NCBI GenBank assembly: GCA_009920595.1 | Contig: RFZR01000051.1 | Location: 1 to 9,248, forward strand | Reading direction: 5' to 3' | Origin: Alphaproteobacteria bacterium | Lineage (GTDB): Bacteria > Pseudomonadota > Alphaproteobacteria > Rhizobiales > Beijerinckiaceae | Length of the DNA stretch: 9,248 nucleotides | Part shown: positions 1-6,065 of the stretch, in pieces | How the letters are laid out: every line of letters begins with the position of its first letter | Numbering within the stretch: the stretch's first letter is position 1 | Notes under the pieces: generated by a model | What the model was told of the DNA's origin: nothing | The model's input: only the letters and a program-made list of their open reading frames with translations | Database searches by the model: none | Position numbers and translations under genes: made by a program

Positions 1-70
1 ATGCGAAGCAATCCAGTTGATATTGCAGAAAGAGCCTGGATTGCTTCGTCGCTTTGCTCCTCGCAATGAC
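1..70. repeat. REP-like inverted repeat pair downstream of mdh
   Basis: The 13-mer CGAAGCAATCCAG at 4-16 is the exact reverse complement of CTGGATTGCTTCG at 36-48, leaving a 19-base loop. The right arm continues to 70 as an element ending in CTCCTCGCAATGAC. From memory, this matches a short dispersed intergenic repeat seen in many bacterial genomes, typically written as starting GTCATTGCGAGGAGCGAAGC. The left arm is cut by the window edge, so this is probably two inverted copies (a REP/BIME-like doublet). It starts 7 bases past the mdh stop. On the minus strand it could fold at the 3' end of the mdh transcript, but no T-run follows inside the window, so I do not call it a terminator. Confidence 0.7.
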
Positions 71-77
71 GGTGTGA

Positions 78-1040
78 TTACTTCAATGCCGGATTAATCG
101 TCTTGCAGGCATCAATGAGGCTCTGCACCGATGCGGTTGATTTTGCGAAAGCGGCTTTTTCATCAGGCTTCATGCGCAGCTTCACAATGCGCTCGACACC
201 TTTTGCGCCGATCACAATCGGAACGCCGACAAACATATCTTTCACGCCATAGCCGTTTGAAATATGTGCTGCGCAAGGCAACACCCGCTTTTGATCCTTG
301 AGATAGGATTCAGCCATCGCAATGGCAGACGCTGCCGGCGCATAATAGGCCGAGCCGGTCTTCAAGAGATTGACGATTTCACCGCCGCCCTTGCGTGTGC
401 GCTCGACAATCGCGTCAAGACGCTCTTGCGTTGTCCATTTCATCTTCACGAGATCAGGCAGCGGAATGCCGGCAACCGTCGAATAGCGCACCATCGGCAC
501 CATGTCGTCACCATGACCACCGAGTGTCATGGCGGACACGTCTTTCACCGAGACTTTGAATTCTTCGGCGAGGAAATGACGGAAGCGTGCGGAGTCGAGC
601 ACACCGGCCATCCCGACAATTTTTTTCGGGTTGATGCCGGAGAATTTCTGCAAGGCCCACACCATCGCATCGAGCGGGTTGGTGATGCAGATGACAAAGG
701 CTTTTGGTGCATATTGCTTGATGCCCGTGCCAACCGCTTCCATGACCTTGAGATTGATGCCCAAAAGATCGTCGCGGCTCATGCCGGGCTTGCGCGGCAC
801 GCCGGCCGTGACGATCACCACATCGGCGCCCGCAATCGCTTCGTAGTTGGACGCACCCAAATAACCGGCATCAAAGCCATCGACCGGAGCGGATTCGGCA
901 ATATCAAGGCCTTTGCCCTGAGGCACGCCATCCGCGATGTCAAAAAGAACGATGTCGCCCAACTCCTTGAGACCAGCGAGATGGGCGAGCGTGCCGCCAA
1001 TTTGTCCCGATCCGATCAATGCAATTTTCTTGCGTGCCAT
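78..1040 (-). CDS. mdh: Malate dehydrogenase, LDH-like type
   Basis: This enzyme oxidises malate to oxaloacetate with NAD+ in the cytoplasm, as part of the TCA cycle. The 320-residue protein is full length for the lactate-dehydrogenase-like MDH group. Visible features are the Rossmann glycine motif GSGQIG at 10-15, the NAD-selecting Asp34, and the active-site loop VPRKPGMSRDD with Arg83 and Arg89. Asn121 lies in ITNPLDAM, Asp149 and Arg152 in LDSARFR, and the catalytic His176 in GGHGDDMVP. The Arg-rich loop favours malate over lactate dehydrogenase. The ATG at 1038-1040 has an AAGGA about 10 bases upstream. The gene follows tetR after 295 bases, so it probably has its own promoter. In related genomes mdh often precedes sucCD, which would lie beyond the left edge. 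Confidence 0.97.
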   Translation of the reverse strand: MARKKIALIGSGQIGGTLAHLAGLKELGDIVLFDIADGVPQGKGLDIAESAPVDGFDAGYLGASNYEAIAGADVVIVTAGVPRKPGMSRDDLLGINLKVMEAVGTGIKQYAPKAFVICITNPLDAMVWALQKFSGINPKKIVGMAGVLDSARFRHFLAEEFKVSVKDVSAMTLGGHGDDMVPMVRYSTVAGIPLPDLVKMKWTTQERLDAIVERTRKGGGEIVNLLKTGSAYYAPAASAIAMAESYLKDQKRVLPCAAHISNGYGVKDMFVGVPIVIGAKGVERIVKLRMKPDEKAAFAKSTASVQSLIDACKTINPALK

Positions 1041-1210
1041 GTCCGCTATGTCCTTCCATCCACTCTGTCGTTCGAGGCCCCGAGCATCTCGTGGTCCCTT
1101 CTTTTATGAGCGCGTGATACCGATCCCCCCATTTTCGGGCAAGTTGGCCAAAAGATGGAATTTTAGGCAATGAGCCAGCGGATTGGCGCATCTCGCTACC
1201 TCTATAAGCG

Positions 1211-1239
1211 ATATTATCTCGATATTTCAGATTGTTAAA
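1211..1239 (-). promoter_or_regulatory. Weak sigma70-like promoter candidate for mdh
   Basis: Read on the minus strand, TTTAAC (1234-1239) and TAATAT (1211-1216) are separated by 17 bases. They match the -35 and -10 consensus at 3 and 4 of 6 positions. The site lies in the AT-rich part of the tetR-mdh gap, about 170 bases upstream of the mdh start. Position and spacing are reasonable, but the match is weak and AT-rich DNA gives such hits by chance. Confidence 0.25.
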
Positions 1240-1294
1240 GGAAACGACTCAAATTGTCGCCAACCCGGAACGAGTCACAAATTTTAATGACAAA

Positions 1295-1316
1295 TTACAA
1301 AATTTGAAATTTGTAA
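1295..1316. promoter_or_regulatory. AT-rich imperfect palindrome, possible operator
   Basis: TTACAAA at 1295-1301 and TTTGTAA at 1310-1316 form a perfect 7-bp inverted repeat. Across the whole 22-base span 18 positions agree with the reverse complement. The neighbouring sequence repeats ACAAATT-like strings, for example near 1277 and 1290. The site starts 20 bases beyond the tetR stop and lies upstream of the mdh promoter candidate. The size suits a dimeric repressor operator, possibly for the adjacent TetR protein, but nothing in the sequence proves that link. An AT-only stem without a following T-run is a poor terminator. Confidence 0.35.
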
Positions 1317-1335
1317 CACAATTTTTAGGCGATTT

Positions 1336-1941
1336 TCAGCTACGCCGCCCGATATGATCAAGGACAGCCGTCGTCACAGACCCAAGCCGTAATTCAAGAG
1401 AACGCCGGGGCGTCTCCGCGTCATGGTACAAAGTGGACGGGTTTAGAAAGCGGTAAAGCGCATCAAGCACGAAAGTGAGCGCTTTCTCCCGGCTACCCGG
1501 GGCAAAGGCGCCACCGCTTTGCCCTTCCTCTAAAATCCGGTCGATGAGCATCCGAATTTTTGCCCGATGCTGGCGCGCCGGTGGTCGGCTTCCCTCAAAG
1601 GCCTCAACAAAAAGCTCAAAGAGCCGAGGCTCGTCATCAAGCCGATCGCGATAGGCGCGTAACAAAGCAAAAATCATACGTTCAAGCTTGTCACGCGCCG
1701 GATCAGGCGCATCCGCAATTTCGCCCAAACGCGCTTCAATGGATTTAATCCATTGCGACGTAATGGCATCAAAGAGCGCTTCTTTGGTTTCATAATGGCG
1801 ATAAACATTCGCATGAGTCATCGCGGCACGTCGCGCAACGGCTACAACCGTCACGCGGGAAAGACCATAGGAACGCACTTCTTCGATCGCAGCGGCGAGA
1901 ATGCGCTGGGCCGTCGCTTCTGTTGGTTGTGTGTCAATCAT
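1336..1941 (-). CDS. TetR-family transcriptional regulator
   Basis: This is a predicted DNA-binding repressor of 201 residues, the usual TetR size. The N-terminal domain (about 8-55) carries the family signature: a helix with AAAIEEVRSYG, then the helix-turn-helix ending in HANVYRHYETKEALFDAI. The C-terminal ligand and dimer domain (about 80-198) is helical, includes FLNPSTLYHD, and does not tell me the ligand. I start at the ATG at 1939-1941 because GAGAG lies 9 bases before it. A TTG two codons upstream would leave only 3 bases. zapE ends 12 bases upstream, so the two are probably co-transcribed. The start codon lies in an inverted repeat (1934-1963) that could be an autoregulatory site. 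The regulated gene is unknown; zapE, mdh or a distant target are all possible. Confidence 0.9.
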   Translation of the reverse strand: MIDTQPTEATAQRILAAAIEEVRSYGLSRVTVVAVARRAAMTHANVYRHYETKEALFDAITSQWIKSIEARLGEIADAPDPARDKLERMIFALLRAYRDRLDDEPRLFELFVEAFEGSRPPARQHRAKIRMLIDRILEEGQSGGAFAPGSREKALTFVLDALYRFLNPSTLYHDAETPRRSLELRLGSVTTAVLDHIGRRS

Positions 1942-1963
1942 GATCAATCACTCTCATGATTGA
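1934..1963. promoter_or_regulatory. Inverted repeat spanning zapE stop and tetR start
   Basis: TCAATCATGA at 1934-1943 is the exact reverse complement of TCATGATTGA at 1954-1963, with a 10-base spacer. The spacer begins with another TCAATCA (1944-1950). The heptamer therefore occurs three times in 30 bases, two direct copies 10 bp apart and one inverted. One arm contains the tetR ATG (1939-1941), the other the zapE stop (1954-1956). This could be an operator read by TetR with near-helical phasing, or an mRNA hairpin that buries the tetR start. Both readings are inference. Confidence 0.5.
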
Positions 1964-3120
1964 ACCTCGCTTAACGCGGCTTCAACCGCCCGTGCGCCAT
2001 GGGGCAAAGCGCGATAAGAATTTGACTGCATCTCGATCAGCCTTGACACAGTTCTTTCAAATTCGAAGGCTTCTCGTCCATCACTTGCTCTATAAAGAGA
2101 CACAGGATCACTTGCAGCGGATATAAAGACTCTCACGCTCCGATCATAAAACGCGTCAATCAGAGCAATGAAACGCTTTGCTTCATTATGATTTTCGGCT
2201 GATATAACTGGAACGTGATCAATGAATACCGTGTGGAATGTATCGCCAATCGCAATGAAATCATTGGCGCCCAGCGCTTTCTTGCATAAATCAGCATAAT
2301 CAAAACGAGCAACCCCATTGGCAGTCAACGGGATCGTTAGATTATGTCCCAGCACATCAAGTGTTGTTGAAACTATTTTGTGATCGCGTGTAAAAGCGTT
2401 GAATAAGCTGTCCATCATACGCGATGCGCTTTCATCATCCGGGCAAAAATAGGTCTGATCTAAACTGATCTTGTCAAGACGATAATCATGCGGCGCATCA
2501 AGTTCAACGATGGTCACTGAGGCTTTTAGGATATCAATAAAAGGCAGAAAGAGCGCACGGTTGAGTCCGCCTTCATAAAGATCGCCCGGTTCGATATTTG
2601 AGGTCGTGACAAGCACCAAACCATTTTCGAACAAAGCGCCAAAGAGTCGTGCCAAGATCATCGCGTCAGCGATATCGGTTACTGAAAACTCATCAAGACA
2701 AAGAAGCGTGATTTCATCTGCAATTGCACGAGCGACGGGTAGTATTGGATCGCTGTCTCTTACATCACCCTTTTTCACACGCAGTCGATAATCATGAATG
2801 CGTTGATGAATATCCGCTATGAAGGTTTGAAAATGCATCCGGCGCTTTCGCGAGATCGGTGCGCTTTCAAGCATTAAATCCATGAGCATGGTTTTGCCGC
2901 GACCAACCGAACCCCACAGATAAAGTCCCTTGGGCATCCGTGGCTTACGGCCAAAAAGCCAGCTGAGCCCCGCCTTTTGTGAGGGTAGGGCCGCAAGCTC
3001 ACCGCAAAGCCGATCAAGATGAGCGAGCACCATGATCTGCGCCGGATCGCGATCAATTTCACCCAAGCCGACGAGCTGCTCATAAGCAGCGCTCGGCAAT
3101 TTAAAGTCTCGCCGACTCAT
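1954..3120 (-). CDS. zapE: ZapE / AFG1-family P-loop ATPase
   Basis: This AAA-type ATPase has 388 residues, typical of the AFG1/ZapE family. In E. coli ZapE associates with the cytokinetic Z-ring under stress; the mitochondrial relative Afg1/LACE1 takes part in protein quality control. The Walker A motif GSVGRGKT is at 70-77 and the Walker B motif ending in CLDE is at 141-144. Family-specific stretches are HFQTFIADIHQRIH (97-109) and TSNIEPGDLYEGGLNR (173-188), where Arg188 is a likely arginine finger. The ATG at 3118-3120 has AAGGA upstream at good spacing. The gene is divergent from the MAPEG gene, 141 bases away, and is followed closely by tetR. zapE next to mdh is, as I recall, common in Hyphomicrobiales. 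The symbol follows the E. coli name; the role here is not shown. Confidence 0.93.
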   Translation of the reverse strand: MSRRDFKLPSAAYEQLVGLGEIDRDPAQIMVLAHLDRLCGELAALPSQKAGLSWLFGRKPRMPKGLYLWGSVGRGKTMLMDLMLESAPISRKRRMHFQTFIADIHQRIHDYRLRVKKGDVRDSDPILPVARAIADEITLLCLDEFSVTDIADAMILARLFGALFENGLVLVTTSNIEPGDLYEGGLNRALFLPFIDILKASVTIVELDAPHDYRLDKISLDQTYFCPDDESASRMMDSLFNAFTRDHKIVSTTLDVLGHNLTIPLTANGVARFDYADLCKKALGANDFIAIGDTFHTVFIDHVPVISAENHNEAKRFIALIDAFYDRSVRVFISAASDPVSLYRASDGREAFEFERTVSRLIEMQSNSYRALPHGARAVEAALSEVQS

Positions 3121-3182
3121 TTGTTAAATCCTTAGTCGAGCCGGATCATGCATGCCCCCACGCGCGGAGCAAGTCATCCCAC

Positions 3183-3226
3183 CAAAGAGACGTCGCTGTC
3201 TCGCCCGGTGAACTGGAGTCTCTTTG
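3183..3226. repeat. Inverted repeat in the zapE / MAPEG divergent region
   Basis: CAAAGAGAC at 3183-3191 is the exact reverse complement of GTCTCTTTG at 3218-3226, with a 26-base spacer. The right arm overlaps GGAGT (3215-3219). That can instead pair with ACTCC at 3235-3239, which in turn can pair with GGAGT at 3250-3254, part of the ribosome binding site of the plus-strand gene. It may be an operator pair shared by the divergent promoters or a folded leader. One 9-bp repeat of this spacing is roughly what chance would give in a window this long, so the call is tentative. Confidence 0.35.
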
Positions 3227-3261
3227 AATACGTAACTCCTTGAGAATTTGGAGTATCTATT

Positions 3262-3645
3262 ATGCCTATTGCCGCCTGGTGCCTTATGTTCGTGACGCTA
3301 ATGCCTGTCCTCGTTGTTGGTTATGCGAAAAGTGGCGGCGTTTATGATAATCATAATCCACGTCAAGGCCTTGATCGCTTGGCGGCCAAGAAACGCCGCG
3401 CTTATGACGCGCATTTGAATTGTTATGAGGCACTGCCCGTCTTCATTGCTGCACTCTTTGTCGCTGTTTGGACTGAAGGGCCACAAACCATGGTCGACGG
3501 TTTGGCTATCGGATTCGTGCTGTTCCGCGTGCTCTATGTTCTAGCCTATATCACCAATCAAGCGACATTACGCTCGGCCGTGTGGAGTCTGGCTTATCTT
3601 TGCGCGATTGGACTCTTTATCTCGAGCTTTTGGGCGCCCGTATAA
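3262..3645 (+). CDS. MAPEG-family membrane protein
   Basis: This 127-residue integral membrane protein belongs to the MAPEG group (membrane-associated proteins in eicosanoid and glutathione metabolism). Four hydrophobic helices are visible at about 4-20, 57-71, 77-97 and 103-123. Between the first two lie YDNHNPR (28-34) and the polar AHLNCYEALP (50-59), with Asn53 and Glu56 as in bacterial family members. Eukaryotic relatives are glutathione transferases or eicosanoid synthases; substrate and activity of this bacterial subgroup are unknown to me. The ATG is preceded by TTGGAG about 8 bases upstream. It is the only plus-strand gene here, divergent from zapE and convergent with proA, so it probably has its own promoter in 3121-3261, although I see no clear -35/-10 pair. 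Confidence 0.85.
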   Translation: MPIAAWCLMFVTLMPVLVVGYAKSGGVYDNHNPRQGLDRLAAKKRRAYDAHLNCYEALPVFIAALFVAVWTEGPQTMVDGLAIGFVLFRVLYVLAYITNQATLRSAVWSLAYLCAIGLFISSFWAPV

Positions 3646-3657
3646 GCCTCACGGGCG
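3635..3657. other. Hairpin at the convergent stop codons
   Basis: CGCCCGT at 3635-3641 pairs perfectly with ACGGGCG at 3651-3657 around a 9-base loop. The MAPEG stop (3643-3645) lies in the loop and the proA stop (3649-3651) at the loop-stem junction. No T-run follows in either direction, so it does not meet the usual intrinsic terminator pattern. It may still act as a shared, weak or 3'-protective end for both transcripts. Confidence 0.45.
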
Positions 3658-4938
3658 GATCTGACCCGATCCATAAACGCGATATTTAAACGAGCACAGT
3701 TGATCAATGCCAACGGGACCGCGCGCGTGCATGCGGCCGGTTGCGATTCCGATTTCAGCACCAAAGCCAAATTCACCGCCATCGGCAAATTGTGTCGATG
3801 CATTATGAAGAACAATGGCTGAATCGACACGATTTAAAAACTCATCAGCAGCGGCTTGATCACTGGTAATGATCGACTCCGTATGGTGTGAACCATATTG
3901 ACTGATATGCGTGATGGCTTCTTCAAGCCCCTTTACAATTTTTACAGAGATGATGGCGTCAAGATATTCAGTGCGCCAATCTTCTTCCGTTGCCGCCGTA
4001 ACACGCGGGTCGATTTTCTGAACAATCTCATCGCCTCTTATTGCACAGCCTCTGGCAAGCAGCGATTGAATAAGCATTGGCAAATGTATGTTCACAACGG
4101 CCTGATCAATGAGAAGCGTTTCCGCCGCGCCGCAGACGCCCGTGCGTCGAAGCTTGGCATTCAGGATGATACGTTCAGCCATTGCAAGATCCGCTTTAGC
4201 ATGAACATAGACATGACAGATGCCTTCAAGATGCGCGAATACAGGAACGCGCGCTTCGTCTTGCACGCGGGCCACAAGGGCTTTCCCCCCACGTGGAACA
4301 ATCACATCAATCGTACCATTTAAACCGGATAACATCAGCCCAACAGCATCACGATTCTTTGTTGGCACAAGTTGAATCGCATCTTCCGGAAAGCCGACGC
4401 TCTTAAATCCCATACGCATCGCCTCGGCAATCAGTGAGGATGTACGAAAACTTTCCGAGCCAGCGCGGAGAATGGCTGCATTGCCGCTTTTCACACAAAG
4501 AGCTGCGGCATCGGCAGTCACATTCGGACGACTTTCAAAGATGACGCCGACGACACCGAGTGGTGTCGCCACGCGCTGAAATCGTAATCCATTCGGTTGC
4601 GTCCATTCGGCAAGAATTTGACCGACTGGATCATGCAGAGACGCTACATCATCTATCGCCGTTGCAATCGCTTCGAGCCGCACTTCATCCAACGTCAAAC
4701 GATCAAGAAAAGCACCTTTGGTTCCGCGCGTTTCTGCCTCATTTACGTCTTCACGATTGGCCTGCAAGATTTTCTGTTTGGACTTTCGAATTTCTGCGGC
4801 TGCCGCACGAAGAGCGGATGATTTTAACTCATTCGAAGCGGTCGCGATGATGCGTGACGCCGCACGGGCCTTTTCACCCATCTCAAGCATTAGCGCTTTG
4901 AGAGCCTGCTGATCATGATGTTCAGATTCACCACTCAT
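3649..4938 (-). CDS. proA: Gamma-glutamyl phosphate reductase (ProA)
   Basis: ProA reduces gamma-glutamyl phosphate to glutamate 5-semialdehyde with NADPH, the second step of proline synthesis from glutamate, in the cytoplasm. The 429-residue protein is slightly longer than the E. coli enzyme. It shows the aldehyde dehydrogenase-like fold motifs: GVVGVIFESRPNVTADAAAL (128-147) in the cofactor domain, the PRGGKAL segment near 215-221, and the catalytic Cys269 in RRTGVCGAAETLL. The C-terminal signature FGFGAEIGIATGRMHARGPV is followed by GIDQLCSFKYRVYGSGQIR. Only two bases separate the proB stop from this ATG, and the GGGAG at the end of proB can serve as its ribosome binding site, so translation is probably coupled. 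ProA and ProB generally work together to channel the labile acyl phosphate. Confidence 0.97.
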   Translation of the reverse strand: MSGESEHHDQQALKALMLEMGEKARAASRIIATASNELKSSALRAAAAEIRKSKQKILQANREDVNEAETRGTKGAFLDRLTLDEVRLEAIATAIDDVASLHDPVGQILAEWTQPNGLRFQRVATPLGVVGVIFESRPNVTADAAALCVKSGNAAILRAGSESFRTSSLIAEAMRMGFKSVGFPEDAIQLVPTKNRDAVGLMLSGLNGTIDVIVPRGGKALVARVQDEARVPVFAHLEGICHVYVHAKADLAMAERIILNAKLRRTGVCGAAETLLIDQAVVNIHLPMLIQSLLARGCAIRGDEIVQKIDPRVTAATEEDWRTEYLDAIISVKIVKGLEEAITHISQYGSHHTESIITSDQAAADEFLNRVDSAIVLHNASTQFADGGEFGFGAEIGIATGRMHARGPVGIDQLCSFKYRVYGSGQIRP

Positions 4939-4940
4939 GA

Positions 4941-6065
4941 TCAGCCCACTCCCAAAGCCATATCGTCGCGATGGATGAGTTCGGCGCGGCCTGCATAACC
5001 GAGAATTTTCTCGATGTCGCGTGAGGAGCGTCCTGCGAGTAAAGCGGCTTCCGTTGAATCATAACCGATCAAACCGCGCCCCAATTCGCCACCATCGGGC
5101 GCGCGCATCACAACGGCGTCACCACGTTCAAAAACACCTTCGATTCTTTTTACACCTGCAGGCAGAAGACTTTTGCCCGATCGTATGGCTTCCGTCGCAC
5201 CAGTATCCAGAAACAAAATACCTTTTGGTTCAAGTACACCGGCAATCCAAGTCTTGCGTGCGGATACGGGCGTTGAACCCGTCAAAAACCAAGTGCAGGG
5301 GCCTTTGTCTTCAATGCGTTTGATCGGATGGAGCACGCGACCATCGGCAATGATCATATGCGTGCCGCCGGTTGTCGCAATTTTTGCGGCCTCAACCTTT
5401 GTTCTCATACCTCCGCGCGACAAATCAGAAGCAGCGTCACCGGCCATAGCTTCAATCTCGGCAGTAATGCGCGGCACAAGCGGAATGAGTTTCGCATTCG
5501 GATCTTTTGCAGGCGGCGCGTTGTAAAGCCCATCAATATCAGAAAGCAGAATGAGAAGATCAGCACCCGCCATGGTTGCCACTCGTGCAGCTAAGCGATC
5601 ATTATCGCCATAGCGAATTTCAGTTGTGGCGACGGTGTCATTTTCATTCACCACAGGAATGGCTTTGAGATCAATGAGTCGGCCAATGGTCGCGCGCGCG
5701 TTCAAATAACGCTGCCGTTCCTCCGTATCACCCAAAGTAACGAGAATTTGTCCGGTTGTGATTTTATGTTTGCTGAAGACTTCAGCCCAGGCGCGCGATA
5801 ATTCGATCTGCCCCACAGCAGCGGCAGCTTGACTTTCTTCAAGTTTCAAAGGACCGCGCGGTAATTTTAAAACACCGCGCCCCAGCGCAATCGCGCCGGA
5901 TGATACAACAACAATGTCGACACCCTTTTTAGCGAGCGCAGAAAGATCCTCCCCAAGTGCGCTGAGCCATTCGGTCTTCAAACCCGTCGTTGGATCGACA
6001 AGAAGTGATGAACCAACTTTAACAACGATCCTGTTGAATTTTGAAAAATCAGGACGTTTGCTCAT
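4941..6065 (-). CDS. proB: Glutamate 5-kinase (ProB)
   Basis: ProB phosphorylates the gamma-carboxyl of glutamate with ATP, the committed and usually proline-inhibited first step of proline synthesis. The amino acid kinase domain (about 10-260) shows VVKVGSSLL with Lys16, SSGAIALG near 55-62, the VNENDTV loop near 139-145, LSDIDGLY near 174-181 and GGMRTKVEAAK near 218-228. A C-terminal PUA domain (about 277-355) makes this the two-domain form found in E. coli. I choose the ATG at 6063-6065 (374 residues). It overlaps the obgE stop in an ATGA arrangement and has AGAAGG at 10 bases. A GTG three codons upstream (6072-6074) would leave almost no spacing. The gene forms one transcription unit with obgE and proA. 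Confidence 0.96.
   Translation of the reverse strand: MSKRPDFSKFNRIVVKVGSSLLVDPTTGLKTEWLSALGEDLSALAKKGVDIVVVSSGAIALGRGVLKLPRGPLKLEESQAAAAVGQIELSRAWAEVFSKHKITTGQILVTLGDTEERQRYLNARATIGRLIDLKAIPVVNENDTVATTEIRYGDNDRLAARVATMAGADLLILLSDIDGLYNAPPAKDPNAKLIPLVPRITAEIEAMAGDAASDLSRGGMRTKVEAAKIATTGGTHMIIADGRVLHPIKRIEDKGPCTWFLTGSTPVSARKTWIAGVLEPKGILFLDTGATEAIRSGKSLLPAGVKRIEGVFERGDAVVMRAPDGGELGRGLIGYDSTEAALLAGRSSRDIEKILGYAGRAELIHRDDMALGVG

Larger units (their letters stand above)
1041..1335. other. Intergenic region between tetR and mdh
   Basis: These 295 bases separate the tetR stop from the mdh start, both on the minus strand. The half nearest tetR (about 1200-1335) is clearly AT-rich compared with the genes. 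It holds an imperfect palindrome and a weak promoter-like match, listed separately. The half nearest mdh has the mdh ribosome binding site and no convincing small gene. I see no clear intrinsic terminator for tetR. Confidence 0.7.

Noticed and set aside
264..1109. A 281-codon plus-strand open frame opposite mdh
   Set aside because: It lies almost entirely antisense to a well-supported mdh, shows no recognisable domain, and is rich in His, Arg and Cys as expected from the reverse complement of a real gene.
1942..1947. TTG start two codons upstream of the chosen tetR start
   Set aside because: It would leave only about 3 bases to the GAGAG sequence; the ATG at 1939-1941 has a 9-base spacing.
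3898..4323. A 141-codon plus-strand open frame inside proA
   Set aside because: It is antisense to the conserved ProA catalytic region and has no recognisable motif or ribosome binding site that would outweigh that.
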